From positions 124,001-188,000 of the forward strand of contig JAEBUN010000046.1 in assembly GCA_023014365.1 (NCBI GenBank): a DNA stretch of 64,000 bases, written 5' to 3'. This document shows, piece by piece, positions 11,588-23,960 of the stretch. The notes under the pieces were generated by a model. It did no database searches. It worked only from the letters and a program-made list of their open reading frames with translations, and was not told the origin of the DNA. The stretch is from Lepiota brunneoincarnata. Taxonomy: Eukaryota > Basidiomycota > Agaricomycetes > Agaricales > Agaricaceae. A program made the position numbers and the translations under genes. Within the stretch, counting starts at the first letter, position 1. Each line of letters begins with the position of its first letter.

Positions 11588-14445
11588 CACGAGGGGGCGA
11601 CTCCGCTGAGTCGTTCTTAAGTTTGCCGTGAAACGCCTGTTTATGATGCATTTGTCAGCGCCCTTACGCACAGCTCACAGGATCTGTGCGAAGCAACGTC
11701 AAAGGGTCAGGATATTTTGAGAGAACAGAGAACAGCTAGGGCGGCACCCGATGCGGAATCCTTCGCCGTGCACGAGGGTATCATGGCGGAGACAGACACT
11801 ATCTGTACCAACGTTGAGGTCACTGGCGTGCTTGGTATTTGGGTAGAAGCGATACGACGATGGTACCATGGCAACCCTAACTCTAAACCAAGAAACCGAG
11901 GAGCCAAGCGGGAGTCCCAGCACAGCGCCAGGCAGCCCGACAGGCGTTCCGTTGGCCCCATTCTGTCCATTGCCATGGAAGTGTTCATATTTCCCATGGC
12001 AATTTATGATGAGAATGCAATGTTCTTTCCGGCGGTGCGCAACTGAATGGCGCAGGGCCACGTTCCTGGGTGTGCCATTACCAAACGCCGTTGCTCGCGG
12101 CCTTGATGACATAGCCCAGAAAGGGGCATGAGCACTGTACCGCATAGGTGTACTTCCTTGGCATCATCCCAAGGATGTCATATATCACCGTACTGTTCCA
12201 GTGATGGTGAAATTTTTCTTTTTCCTTCGGGCGGGGAGAAAACTGAATTACGCCCCACTGTGCCAGGACTGCAATCAGCCAAGTTGACCAGGCTCATTGA
12301 TAATTGGCCGACGCAAACGCCGCGGGAATAGACCCAGTAGCTTAGGTCGGAAGATGAGTTTGGGGCTGATTTGTGACGATGTGAGTGAGTACCTGAGGCC
12401 TGAGCGCCTGATACCCGCACCGCTGTAACCCTCGTCACGTCCACCAGCCTTCAGAATTGGTTGTTGAAGGCTCTCAAAGCCGACCTGCACAACCCTTGTA
12501 TTGAAATCAGCTCACCAAGGTGTCCTGGGGTAGCCATGTCACAAGTATCGGCTTGTAGGTGTGGCCATCCCCGGTGAGCGATAGGGTTGTTGGCGCTTTT
12601 TAAGTGGATGGTGGCGGAGGAGATGGGATAACGTTTTGATCGGTTGTCGAGATATTGTTTACTTTGATTGAGAACCGCCATCACTGATACTCGTCTTCAT
12701 ATTAACAGAGATCACGTGTTGCTTTGTTACTGTGATCAAGTCCGACTCGCCACGTCCATCCACAATCCACGGCGGCGGAATGGGTCGATGGGGACCCACC
12801 AAAACTGATAGAAACACACCGATATCACCTCGGCCTCAAGTGCAGATGCCATCAACAAACACAAGTCGAGGCCGTAATGGAACGATGAAGGAAGAAACTG
12901 GCAAAATCAACTGGTAAGAGCCCATCTACGAAGCAACCCAAACGATCAATGTTAGGCACCTATCACTCAAGTACGGGCGCGAGGGCGGGTTATGGGTAGC
13001 ACGGGCCTCGGAGTGTCAGTGGATGAAGGGGCCCTGACTGTGGGCGCTGTTGCAGCGAACATGGCCGCGCGTGACATGCGTGTAGGCCAAATTAACACCC
13101 GGGAAGCAAATATATTCTCACCGATCGGACCATCATGACTTTGCAGTGTGGAGCTGCTGGTGACAATGTTTTCATATGGCTCCTCTTCCTCCCTGGCCTG
13201 TGCGATTCCAGGTCGACCCAGTCCGTAAAGATTCCCAACGATGGTAAATGGGACGGTTGTAAGCAATTGGCAACCCCTACGTCGGCAATCCATCAATTAG
13301 CCGGAACCATGAATCCCAATATTTTGTTGCCTCACTCCCCCACTACTGAGCTCGAGTGACCAGACCGCGCTTTCCCCCCGTCCCCACCACCCAGGGTCAA
13401 CGGCGTCCCCCCTCCCCCCAGCCCACACGGTATCGAGTTCTATCATTCTACATCACTCGCAATTTATAATTCATATCTTTTGTTATCTGGACCCCTAACG
13501 GCACAAGAACGAATTTCCGGATCCCGAGACTGACTCCTTGACCTGTGCTCGACACCTAAAGTGCATGTCGGGATCTCAAGGGGGCATTGGGATATGGGAT
13601 AAACGTCGCAACCCGCCGTTATGCGCTATAGGCTGTGGCTGTAATTTGAAACGAATCTCCAGGTTTCAAGCAACGAGGCCATATTGGGTTGTCCCCAAAT
13701 CCGCTTAGCTTTCTTTTCCACGGTTCCACCAGCATGCCACGCGATGCCCCTGGGATAGGCCCCCGATGAATTTGCGGCTGGGTCGAATCGAAATCACATG
13801 CTCGACCCGTAGTATGAGGTGTCATCTCGACCACGCGAGCATATCGCGATTACCTAGTGTGTTTCGACTCTCCTTTATCCCGTTCTTTACCTTACACCCC
13901 ATATTACTCGTTTATCCCTCTTTTACATAGAACCTCGCTCGTTATCTTAGCCTCGTTTTCTTGTTTTTACATAGTTTGCCACTCCTTGTAGGTCTAATAG
14001 CGTAGAAACTCGGACACGTAGAACTTATAAAATACGTGTCATCAGGTAACTAAGTGAATACAACCTCTTTTACCCCCGGACTCAGCAGCAACCTTGCAGT
14101 AGTTCGCGACTGATATGAGCCAGACTAGTTCCAACACCATTTCGTCACTTAGGATTGTTGGCCATATTTTAATCCATACTTCTTGCCCTGACTATTTGGA
14201 AGGAGCGTCTTGACGCTGATCGCACACAGCCTTATCACAAGTTAGCCGCTCGCCTTTCCCCGTTGATGACTGAATTGAGTGAGTGCAACGTTTTCTCCTA
14301 CTTCGATCTACCGCGGATTGGCTTGCCTTGTTGAACTCATCTTGGGTATCACAACTTATTCTCTACCTCTGCTTTCCATCAGACTGATTATTCTTTCTGG
14401 CTCACGTTGGCAACTCCCCAACTTAAAACAACCACATCGAAGATT
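11588..14445. other. Intergenic region without a recognised gene
   Basis: Overlapping frames occur on both strands at 11.7-12.7 kb. On the minus strand a possible small spliced gene starts at about 12537 (MATPGHL, then GFESLQQPILKAGGRDEGYS, then SYWVYSRGVCVGQL) and runs to about 12180, but no family is recognised. From 13.85 to 14.1 kb the plus strand is rich in T and C, as expected just upstream of the TPR-CHAT gene. The stretch from about 14280 to 14445 resembles the stretch before the truncated paralogue at 52.46-52.62 kb, so the 5' flank was duplicated with it. Confidence 0.4.
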
Positions 14446-17400
14446 ATGGCTCATATTATCTCTGCACGTGGGTTGAACCAGGATGATGAAGACTCCGATA
14501 GAGCAAAGAGGTTTGCGATAGCCGGGAGCACATTCCACAATCGGTTTGAGCGAACAGGAGGATTTGGAGACCCCGAGGAGGCGATCAAAAATCTACAGCA
14601 GACGGTGTTACTCACTCCAGATGGTCATCCAGACAAACCAGCACTACTCAACGGCCTCGGAGTCGCCTTCCAGAGCCGATTTAGGCATACGGGGAGACTG
14701 AGCGACCTCGAGGAAGCCATCAAGAATAAACAACAGGCACTGGTCGTACTTCCCTCAGTGGATCATCCCCACAAACCGGCATGGCTCAGCAGCCTCGGGG
14801 TTTCCTTCGATAGTCGGTTCGAGTGCATCGGGGTGCTGAGCGACCTCGAGGAGGCAATCAAGAATCAACGAGAGGCTGTGTTACTCACTCCAGATGGTCA
14901 TCCCAGCAAACCAGCATGGCTCAGCAACCTCGGTGTTTCCCTCGAGAGTCGGTTTGAGCGCACAGGGACGCTAAGCGACCTGGAGGAGGCGATCAAAAAT
15001 CTACAACATGCAGTCTTGCTCACCCCGAATGGTCATCCCCACAAACCAGGACAGCTCAACAATCTCGGATTTGCATTCCAGAGTCGGTTTGGGCGCACAG
15101 GGATGCTAAGCGATCTTGAGGAGGCGATCAAGAATAAACACCAGGCAGTGTTGCTTACCTCAGATGGTCATCCTGACAAGCCAGGGTTCCTCACCAACCT
15201 CGGGACTTCCTTCCATAGTTGGTTTATGCGCACAGGGATACAAAGTCACCTTGAGGAGGCGATCAAATACCTGCGGGAGGCAGTGTTGCTCACCTCAGAT
15301 GGTCATATCGACAAGCCGGCGCAGCTCAACACCCTCGGCATTTCCTTCGAGAGTCGGTTTGGGTGCACAGGGATGCTGAACGATATCAATGAGGCTATCA
15401 AGTGCCAACAGCGGGCGATCTCGCTCACCCAAGATGGTCATCCCAACAAACCAGCATGGCTCAGCAGCCTCGGGAATTCCTTCGAGAGTCGGTTTCGGTA
15501 CATAGGGATCCTGAACGACCTTGATGAAGCCATCAAGAATAAACTGCAGGCAGTGTCGCTCACTCCAGATGGGCATATCTCCAGAGCAACACGGCTAAAC
15601 GACCTTGGGATCTCCTTTGAGAATCGGTTTAGGCGCACAGGGATGATGAGTGACCTTGAGGAGGCAATCAAAAACTTGCGGTGGGCGATGCTGCTCACCC
15701 CGGATGACCACCCTGGCAAACCATCATGGCTCAATAACCTGGGAAGTTCCCTTCATAGTCGGTTTGGGCGCACAGGGACGCTGAGCGACCTCGAGGAAGC
15801 AATTGTGAATGGACAACTTGCAGTCTCGCTCACCTAAGATGGTCATCCGGAGAAACCAGGATGGCTCAACAACCTTGGAAACTGCTTCCGGAACCGGTTT
15901 GGACATACAGGGATGCTGAGAGACCTTGAGGAGGCCATCAAATATCTGCAGCAAGCAGTGCTGCTCACCCCAGAGGGCCATCCAAATAAACCGAGGCAGT
16001 TCAACAACCTCAGTATTTCCTTTCAGGGTCGATTTAGGCACACAGGGAAGTTGAGTGATCTTGAGGAGGCTATCAAAAATACACAACAGGCAGTGCTGCT
16101 CACTCCCGACGGTCATCCCGACAAGCCCGCACGCCTCAACACCCTCGGGGTTTCTCTCCAGAGTCGGTTTGAATTCACAGGGATGCTGAGCGACCTCGAT
16201 GCCGCCATCAATAATCAACGGCAGGCAATGCTACTCACCCCAGATGACCATCCAAACAAACCGGCACGCCTCAACACCCTCGGCGTTTCACTCCACAGTC
16301 TGTTTTAGCAGACAAAGATGCTAAGCTACCTCGAGGAGGCCATAAATAATCAACGACAGGCGGTACTGCTCACCCCAGACGGTCATCCCAAGAAACTGGC
16401 ACGGCTCAACAGCCTCAGCATTTCCTTCGAGAGTAGATTTGGTCATACCGGATCACTTGAGGACCGGGACGAGGCAATTTCGAATCTCCAGCTGGCTGCG
16501 ACCTCCAACATCGGTTCGCCTTTGTTCCGATCCCGTGCATCCCGACGCTGGGCTCGTTTAGAAGCCAATCGAAACCCGCCTGCTGCCGTCGTCGCATACG
16601 GTCAAGCTATTGATCTCCTTACAAAGGTTGCTTGGATTGGAGATCCCATTGCTACACGCCATTCCAGACTCAATGACCTTGGTGATATTCCAAGAGAGGC
16701 GGCTGCATTCGCCCTTGACATTGGCCAACCAGATCTTGCGCTCGAGTGGCTTGAGCAGGGACGTTCCGTTGTCTGGAATCAGCTACTCAACCTTCGAACT
16801 TCGGCCCACGGCCTCCGTCAAGCACATCCAGGTATCTTCGACGAGTTCACGCATGTCTCACGTGAGCTCCAGAATGCCGCTACCCGAGGACACACCATAA
16901 ACTCATCTGGTGATGTCGAAATCTCGTTTGAGGAAGAAACTCAGCGCCACCACCGTCTTGCTGAGAGGTGGGATCTGCTTGTGGAGAGAATCCGATCACT
17001 TCCAGACTTTGGAGATTTTCTACTTCCAAAGAAAGTCTCCGTTCTGAAGAAAGCGGCTAGTTCTGGTCCCGTAGTTGTCATCAACGCCCATCAGCGCCGA
17101 TGCGACGCGTTGATACTCGAACAGGGTAGGAGCCAAGTCCTCCATATCCCGCTAGACAACATACACTATGACGACGTGGAGAACATGCAGAAGTCGTTAA
17201 AAGTACAACTCGCACATCCTCACCGCGCGCAAAGATGGGGGGAACGTGCTGGTGCGCCGGTTCCAATGGGTGGTTCATGCATGACGGGGATTCTTGAGGG
17301 GCTCTACTCGAGCATTGTGCTTCCTGTTCTTCACGGCTTGGGCTTGATGGTAATAATCGCTTGCCATCGCAGAATATGCTCACTGACGGCATTTGCAGAG

Positions 17401-18193
17401 TGAATCTGACCGTCGGAACCTTCCCCGCATTTGGTGGTGTCCAACCGGGCCCCTCACATTCCTTCCACTCCATGCTGCCTGTCGCAAAGTCAGAGGGGGG
17501 ATAGAAGGGACATTCAACTACGCTATTTCGTCGTACACCCCGACAGTCAATGCCCTGCTCGAGGCGAGAGCGATGCAGCGGCAGCCATTTAGCCAATTTG
17601 TTGGCGTCTCTATGACTAACACGCCAAGTCAAACCTGGCTTCCGGGTGCCGAAGCAGAAATGACAAAGATAGGAAAGCTTTTCTCCGATAACATCCGATG
17701 GAGATTCAAAGTGCTTCAGAATGAGCAGGCGACGGGAGAACGAGTGTTGAGCCATATGGAAAACAGCAATTGGGTCCATCTCGCATGTCATGCTACCCAG
17801 GATGAGCAAGAACCTACACGAAGCGGTTTCTGTCTCCACGATCAACGTTTGGCCATCACCGACATTGTTTCCAGGCGGTTTGCTGATGCCGACCTGGCGT
17901 TTTTGTCAGCTTGTCAAACGGCGACTGGGGATGAGAAAACCTTAGATGAGGCGGTGCACGTTACTGGCGCGATGCTGGGAGCAGGATATCGCAGTGTCAT
18001 TGGAACGATGTGGGCAATACCTGATGAAGTTGCTCCAATGATCGCCGAAAAGGTTTATGAGAATCTTCTATCTGGGGGAGAGCCGAGTAGCGAACTGGCG
18101 GCACAGGCGCTGCATGAAGCCGTGAAGGAGTTGCGCAAGTTGAATCATGAAGCGTATAGTTCCTGGGTACCTTTTGTACACTATGGTGTATGA
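14446..18193 (+). pseudogene. TPR-CHAT protein gene with two in-frame stop codons
   Basis: The gene encodes a tetratricopeptide-like array followed by a CHAT caspase-like protease domain. Two exons (14446-17349 and 17399-18193, 49-bp GT-AG intron) give 1232 codons. About 14 repeats of 45 residues run from about residue 35 to 680, with consensus LSDLEEAIKNxQQAVLLTPDG then HPDKPARLNxLGVSFxSRFGR. The CHAT domain shows GPLTFLPLHAA, the catalytic His in WVHLACHATQD (codon 1099) and the catalytic Cys in LAFLSACQTATGDE (codon 1140), then GAGYRSVIGTMWAI. The frame is broken by TAA at 15835-15837 and TAG at 16306-16308, yet it stays open before, between and after them. The first may be CAA to TAA, since one repeat has Gln there. 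It is either a recent pseudogene, an allele with disabling mutations, or uses splicing that I cannot see. CHAT proteases in fungi and bacteria act in cell-death and self-defence pathways; that role here is inference. Confidence 0.85.
14560..16470 (+). repeat. 135-bp coding tandem repeat (about 14 copies)
   Basis: The 45-codon TPR-like unit repeats at nucleotide level with high identity, for example GAGGAGGCGATCAAGAAT and CAGATGGTCATCC recur every 135 bp. Such arrays expand and shrink by unequal crossing over. Confidence 0.9.
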
Positions 18194-19678
18194 TGTGCAC
18201 AATGACCGTACCATACCTTTCTACATACAATTTATTCTCTAACATAACCATCTACATTGACAATGAGTGGGATGTCGTCTTTCCGTACTGGTCAGTTCAC
18301 AAACAAGTCTCCGAGGGGGACAGGGCCCCGCAGTTACATTGGGGGCTTGTGGTCGCGCTTTCCCCGAAATGGTGACGGCGCGGTTAGGGGGCGTTTACAT
18401 AGGCCCGATTGACTGTGTATTCGAGTGTGGCCAGAGCAGAGGTCCAGGTATTCTCTGTAAGAAAATTGCTTGCCAGATGAGAAGGTCATGGTCCGTCCGA
18501 GGAGAATGGGAGAAAAAATTGTGGCTGGGCAACACGAATCGACCACTCGACCGACAGCTCTCTCAATATTTTTTTTTGGCCTTGAGCAAGAGAGTGGAGG
18601 ACGCGAAGGGCATAGACGACGGAGGGCCCGTAAGATGATACTAGCCTTGTTCCCCTCTGTGGCTGGTAATTCATAAACGACATGGTACGCGTAGTCAATG
18701 ATAGTCGATCCAGAACAACCCATAGTATCATGCATCGCGGCGTCCTCGCGGTTCATTTCCTCGCGCCTCCATTGGACCGCAGTACTGGGTTTCTGCTGTG
18801 ACAAGTACGCCAAAGTTGACGCCAATGACAAGTTGCACGCGACGAGGGACGGGAGGGGAGGAATCAGAAGGTGGGAATTCTGTAGAGGTGGAGGGGCACC
18901 GTGAATGTTGGAGGTTCGAGGGTCAGTGCATCCAGACACCCACGATAAGCGAGCAACTTCCCAGGCCCAACAAATTATCTGACGGACATCAACCATTAGA
19001 TACAGGGTTCTCTCTCTCCGCGTTCTGAACCAGATATATGCGAGGCCAACCTGAACATAGCGAGGGCCGGGGCCCGGGATTGGATTTGGTGGTAGTATTG
19101 CCAGGGTTGGTATATTGTCGGGTGGTATCACTGTTGGTAACGTGTTCGGCAGGTTGGAGGGGTCGGCATGGTCAGTAATTAGAAAGGATGGTAGATATGG
19201 CGTGGTATACACGCGAAATTGAAGGCTGGAGAGGGAGGAACGAAGGTGACACTACAGGTGATGTGACCATGTCACGTGTCTGCCCTTGTGCAAGAAGTGG
19301 CATCTCTTGCCAGTTGATCCGCTCTGGCGCTGTGCCTCCCTTGGGTTACACATTGTCTACGCGTAGCGGGTCCTCGTTAAAAGCGGGTGCTGGTCAAGAA
19401 GGGTCATATCGAAAAAGGCAATCCGGTGCTCAGATCATTATCCCACTCACAAGCTCTATACCAGGGGGATAGAACGTTTATCTGAGAAAGATCTTTCTGA
19501 TATCGAAAGGACTAACCATTTCGGACTACCTCTAGCGCGTTAGCGCGCTCCAACCGTGTCAATTTACATGATGACTCGGAGGGTATTTATGGTATATGCT
19601 TTGATACCTTACTCCACCGCACTTGAACTCAGACTCTCGTCTCTCATCACATCTCGCATTTGAACTCAGTCACAGATC
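18194..19678. other. Intergenic region with one long unsupported minus-strand frame
   Basis: A 292-codon frame on the minus strand (19212-18334) is open but has no recognisable domain, no signal peptide and a Pro-rich, low-complexity start. It may be chance. The segment from 19.48 to 19.68 kb should contain the promoter of the monooxygenase gene. Confidence 0.3.
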
Positions 19679-21635
19679 ATGAATAGCCCCAAGTTAGAGC
19701 CGAGATTAAGGGTCGGAATCTGGTACACGTGTTACACTCCTCACACAATCGGAGTTTTCTTATGTGCGAAACAGCGGGGCCGGCATCGGTGGATTGATTC
19801 TAGCAGGTAAACGATATCTTGTGTGTGTGTGTGTGATCCCCTATTTTCTCACTTTGAATTGTGCCGCAGTTGCATTGTCAAGATATCCAGACATTGAGGT
19901 GACCGTTTATGAAGCAGCATCGAAGCTTGCCGAGATTGGAGCGGGCGTCGGGCTCTATCCGCGTGCGTCATTCTTCGCCAGCTTACGCCTAGTACCAACT
20001 CGTCGTTACCGCCTCCATATTCCTATAGGCCCATGGGAAATAATACGCGAGCTTGATCTCGAAGTCGAGCTGATGAAGGTGACCGAGACAAAGCGCCAAG
20101 AAGGGCCAGGCAAGTTTCTCCTCCGATCAGCACCCGATTGTACGAACTCGAGGTTCATTAACGTTCATTTTTCAGTCCCAATGTACTCGTTCCGGAAAAG
20201 CGATTGCCCAGAGGGAATGGAATTCTATAAGCTTTTTACACAAGGCATGCTCCTGAAGGGCGTTCCCTCGGGAATATTCCTTCTTATCCCTGCTTACTAG
20301 GCAACGTCCTGTTTTTCCATCGCCCGGATTTTCAGCAAGTACTCGTAGACCGCGTTGCTTCTACATGCAAGATTCACTGCGGAAAACGTCTTCAGAGTTA
20401 CATTGAACCATCATCCCAACCCATCCGCCTTCTATTCGAGGATGGATCAACAGCGATCTGCGACGTACTTGTAGGGGCAGATGGCCTAAAATCCACAGTT
20501 CGAAAAACATTCATGAGCGAGAAAGCCAAACTCGCCAAATTGGAGGGCAGGGAGGCCGAGGCGGCCAACTGCCTCGCTGCGATTGAGCCGGTATGGAGCG
20601 GGGGTATCGCATATCGTACACTTATACCCACCGAGTTACTTGAGGCTCAGTATCCCAACCATCGTGTAATCACGCAGCCCACTCTGGTTCGTCCTTCCCA
20701 CATCAATAATGCAATAACATAATGGCTGATTTTGTTGCGACTGCACACACAGTATGCTGGGAACGATGCCGTGGGTTCGTGATACTTGGTTGACATCCGC
20801 GTGCTAATCCGGTCTACAGTTCATCATGGCATACTCTGTCTCAAAGGGGAAATTTATGAATGTGGTTGCATGTATTTTGCGGCACGACCAAGAAAATACG
20901 GAGTTCGATGGACAGTGGGTTACAGCAGTAGAAAAAGAGGAAGTGATCAAACATTTCACAGAGTGGGAACCTGAAGTACAGGCTCTCACCAAAGTAAGTC
21001 TCGCGATGTTCAGATGTAGTTGGCGGTTGCTCATCCCACAAACCCATCTCAGTGTATTGACAAACCTCTACGATGGGCTGTTCACACTGTGCGGCCGCTA
21101 TCCACATTTGTCCACGGGCGCACTGCACTCATTGGAGATGCTGTATGTCCAAGACTCTCTCGCTTGGGCCGTCAACTCATCGTTTATCCAATGGTTTAGG
21201 CCCACGCGATGACCCCATATCAAGGATCGGGGGCTGGACAAGCCATCGAGGTCAGTCAATTACACCCTAGCCACCCATTGTCACCGACATTGACCTCCAG
21301 TGCATTCTCGGATCCCTTAGGATGCATTCATACTAGCTGCCCTTCTCGGAAACCCCAAAACTGACAGGAGCACCACTGCAATCCAACGCGCCTTGGAGAT
21401 ATATGACCTCGTTCGGCGACCACGTGCCCTGGCAGTACAAGAAGGGTCGAGATTGAACGGGAGGTACTTCTCTTTAACGCATTCCGGCATCGATCTTTCT
21501 GCTCTGCAGGGTCAACAATTGCGTGCGGCACTTGCGAAGCTCGTGGAAACCGCTAAAAAAAACTGGGAACCAGCCTGGTTGACCTCACCACGTGATTCCT
21601 ATGAGGAGGCGATGGCCCTGCTGCAGTCATCTTAA
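19679..21635 (+). CDS. Class A FAD-dependent monooxygenase (salicylate-hydroxylase-like)
   Basis: This enzyme is predicted to hydroxylate an aromatic or related substrate using FAD, NAD(P)H and oxygen. Eleven exons join in phase: 19679-19722, 19775-19806, 19870-19962, 20029-20139, 20176-20244, 20301-20686, 20753-20770, 20820-20993, 21053-21142, 21200-21250 and 21321-21635, giving 460 residues, a usual length for the family. The FAD-binding Rossmann motif is GICGAGIGG near the start, followed by TVYEAASKLAEIGAGVG. The DG motif is VLVGADGLKSTVRKTF, and the second FAD motif is LIGDAAHAMTPYQGSGAGQ. No signal peptide or membrane anchor is seen, so it is probably cytosolic. The 36-bp intron after 20139 and the GC-AG intron after 20244 are the least certain. 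The exact substrate cannot be told from sequence. Confidence 0.88.
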
Positions 21636-22604
21636 AGGCTGATCTTCTACCTACAGTCGGATGTTGCAGATTCTCCATATCATGTTGCGTTAGTGTCTTA
21701 GCCTCAACACACTTGAATTTATTGCGGTTCTCGTACAGCAGGAGTCGGTATGATTGGGTCCCGGGGCGGCTAGAAACGGACGGGGCCTTTTCGATGAATT
21801 CTACGGGCACCCGGACCACGCAGGTGGACCCAACGCTCCTAATGGTTTATATATCCTCTACTAAACGGATTTTACCACTTCATACATTAGGTTTAGCAGA
21901 CTGGACCGATGTAGAATGTCTCCGGCATCACCCATTCGCTGCGTGCCACAAATAAATTATGCTGAAAAATTGTGATGTGTTGGTCTGGCTACCAAATGAG
22001 GAAGGATATCCCAAATATGGCAATAGATTGAGCTCCTTTCACGATTTTTGTGCGGATTGATTAGGCTCATGACCATCCCACTCTCAGCTCATCGTCAAGC
22101 GCACCCACCACCATTCAGTGCCCTGGCATCAACATGCTAGCTATGTTGACCAGCGCGCTTACTAGATCCAACGCAGACAAACGCGCGTGTATTGCCACGA
22201 ATTACAGTGAGCGATCAACAGGGAAGTGACCTCCTCCTGGGTCCGCGCGCTCCGAACATCAAAACTCGTTGTCCACATTTCCCGATCAAGCCGGGTCCCA
22301 GCGCCCAGGAACGGATGCTTGAAATTTGTCTTGGTAGATTTTGCGATGGCGTAGATACCGCGCTTGAGACACTGGATGTTATCCGTCGATCAGTTGATGA
22401 GTTCTTGGTCATAGCCGTTGAACCTAGCAAATTCAGTTGCTCCAATATAGAAAATGTGTTGATTACTAAATTACGTGCGTTGGCTATAAAAACATTAGAG
22501 GAGACATCCAAGAAACCACAGTATTAGTTATTATACATCCGAATACCCCATGAATTAAGTTTTTTAAACACAACTTGAAGGGCACCTTCAAGTCCAAGCA
22601 AAAA
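21636..22604. other. Intergenic region with a repeat fragment
   Basis: No convincing gene. At about 22081-22137 the sequence CTCTCAGCTCATCG followed by CACCCACCACCATT resembles 46806-46855, which lies at the 5' end of the degenerate P-loop gene. It is therefore probably a fragment of a second copy of that gene. A 111-codon plus-strand frame (22192-22527) has no recognised domain. Confidence 0.35.
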
Positions 22605-23850
22605 TCATACTTCACTTGCTCTGCCCACATTCCCCTGCCCATCGCTGCTAGACCACTCAGGGTAAGAAGTCGGATATGTATCAACCTCTGTCGTTTGCGG
22701 CGCATCATGGTTCCACTGTAAAGTGGTAAGACGCTTTTCCGTCTGCTTTTCCCACCCTCGGTTAGCGCTGACGCGATATACAACAAGGAAGTAGGCGATC
22801 AGCTAAAAAAAAATGAGCTGTCAGATATGAGATAATCCACCTTCGTAATAGAGGAATGACTTGCCCGAATAGAATAGGTAGTCCCCGTAATAAACTGCCT
22901 CGCTGCAAATAATGCTGGGCTTTTTTCGTCACTGAGGGCGGTGATGATAATTGCAGCGGTTGTCCATACAGCGTCTAGGGCAAAAGATTCAACGAGCATG
23001 GTAATAATCGTCGTATATTGACGCGAATTCTCAGAGGGACCTAAGCGCTCGGTCAGGGACACAATTTCAGGAATTTACTAGAGATTACACACACCCATTA
23101 TCTTGAGATGCTGTCTGCGCACCAAGGCTATGCGCCCGATGATACAGGTAGCAACTACCATAGTGATAAAGAAGCTGAGAGCCATTAGAGCTGGTATGAG
23201 CGTGAGGTCGAAGTTGTCGGGGCCGAGTTCTCCATGAAAGTCGAAAACTGCTACGGCGATCTGAATTCCTATAGCGGACACACGGCTCTCAGCATATGCG
23301 AGTGGCACAAAGTGGGGGTGGCATTGGGCTTACCTATAAACGCGAGCCATGCTAGTGATGGCGCAATTATGATATATATAGCGTATTGCGACGTATTCCA
23401 GATGACCCATAACCGCCAGATCTATCCACAATAAACAAGACGAGAAGGTCACAAAACTAGCCAACTTACTTGGATTGCTTGCGTAAAACAGTCCACTGCG
23501 ACAAATGATAGAGAGGAGGCGGCGATTGATAGGGGCAACGATGTGGCGATGTATTCGTAACGGTATCCATTCCCCGGACTATCGCCGTGGTCGATATAAG
23601 CCAACCGATATCTCCAAGCGTCAAAGGAGAAACTGATGAGCACGCAAGTCATGACAAGAGTGGTTTGTACAAGCGAGATTATGCTCTGCCTCCGCCGATG
23701 TGGATCCCGGAGCCGTAGGTATGACAAGTGAGCAGTGAAGCAGTAGAGCGTGAATGCAATCCCATACAGAGATGCATTCACAAAACCGACACCAAAGAGC
23801 TCTGTTGCCCCGAGGAGCTTGAAAGTTTTTGCGGTGGGGTCTCTGGACAT
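22605..23850 (-). CDS. Seven-helix membrane protein, paralogue 1
   Basis: This belongs to a fungal multi-pass membrane protein family without known function. Five exons (23850-23470, 23421-23334, 23268-23095, 23040-22865, 22802-22605) join in phase to 338 residues. Hydrophobic helices fall near residues 21-43, 56-76, 103-125, 139-160, 178-200, 227-248 and 262-285. The end reads LIAYFLVVYRVSANRGW, followed by a soluble, polar tail. The seven-helix layout suggests a receptor- or sensor-like role, but no receptor family signature is visible. Intron 4 starts GCAAGT and ends TTTTAG, a GC-AG intron kept in the paralogues. Three further copies look intact (27405-28654, 30848-32105, 47817-49081) and one is wrecked (38.4-38.7 kb). 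Confidence 0.75.
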
Positions 23851-23960
23851 TGGGAGCCGCTAGTAGGTGAGGGGTTGGGTGACTATAGTTTTTTCAACTT
23901 GGATCGAAAGATAGAAATACCCGTTGGTTAGCGCGCGGAACGTCCATTGCACAGCTTCTC
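23851..23960 (-). promoter_or_regulatory. Conserved upstream module of the membrane-protein genes (copy 1)
   Basis: Directly upstream of the start codon, the minus strand shows a block conserved before all five paralogues: CGCTAACCAAC or similar, then TATTTCTATCTTTC, then an AAAACTATAG box about 35-50 bases before the ATG. It probably contains the promoter and 5' leader. The same block is at 28.67-28.76, 32.12-32.21, 38.68-38.76 and 49.10-49.19 kb. Confidence 0.5.

Noticed and set aside
15724..16218. 164-codon minus-strand frame in the TPR region
   Set aside because: Antisense of the repeat array; long antisense frames are expected from a repeated coding unit.
14560..16470. CRISPR-like array because of regular repeats
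   Set aside because: The repeats are contiguous coding units of 135 bp without spacers, in a eukaryotic gene.
17081..17845. 254-codon minus-strand frame
   Set aside because: It is antisense to the CHAT domain, which is supported by motifs and an intron.
18334..19212. 292-codon minus-strand frame as a real gene
   Set aside because: No domain, signal, splice pattern or paralogue supports it; composition is low-complexity at the start. Kept only as a note in the intergenic entry.
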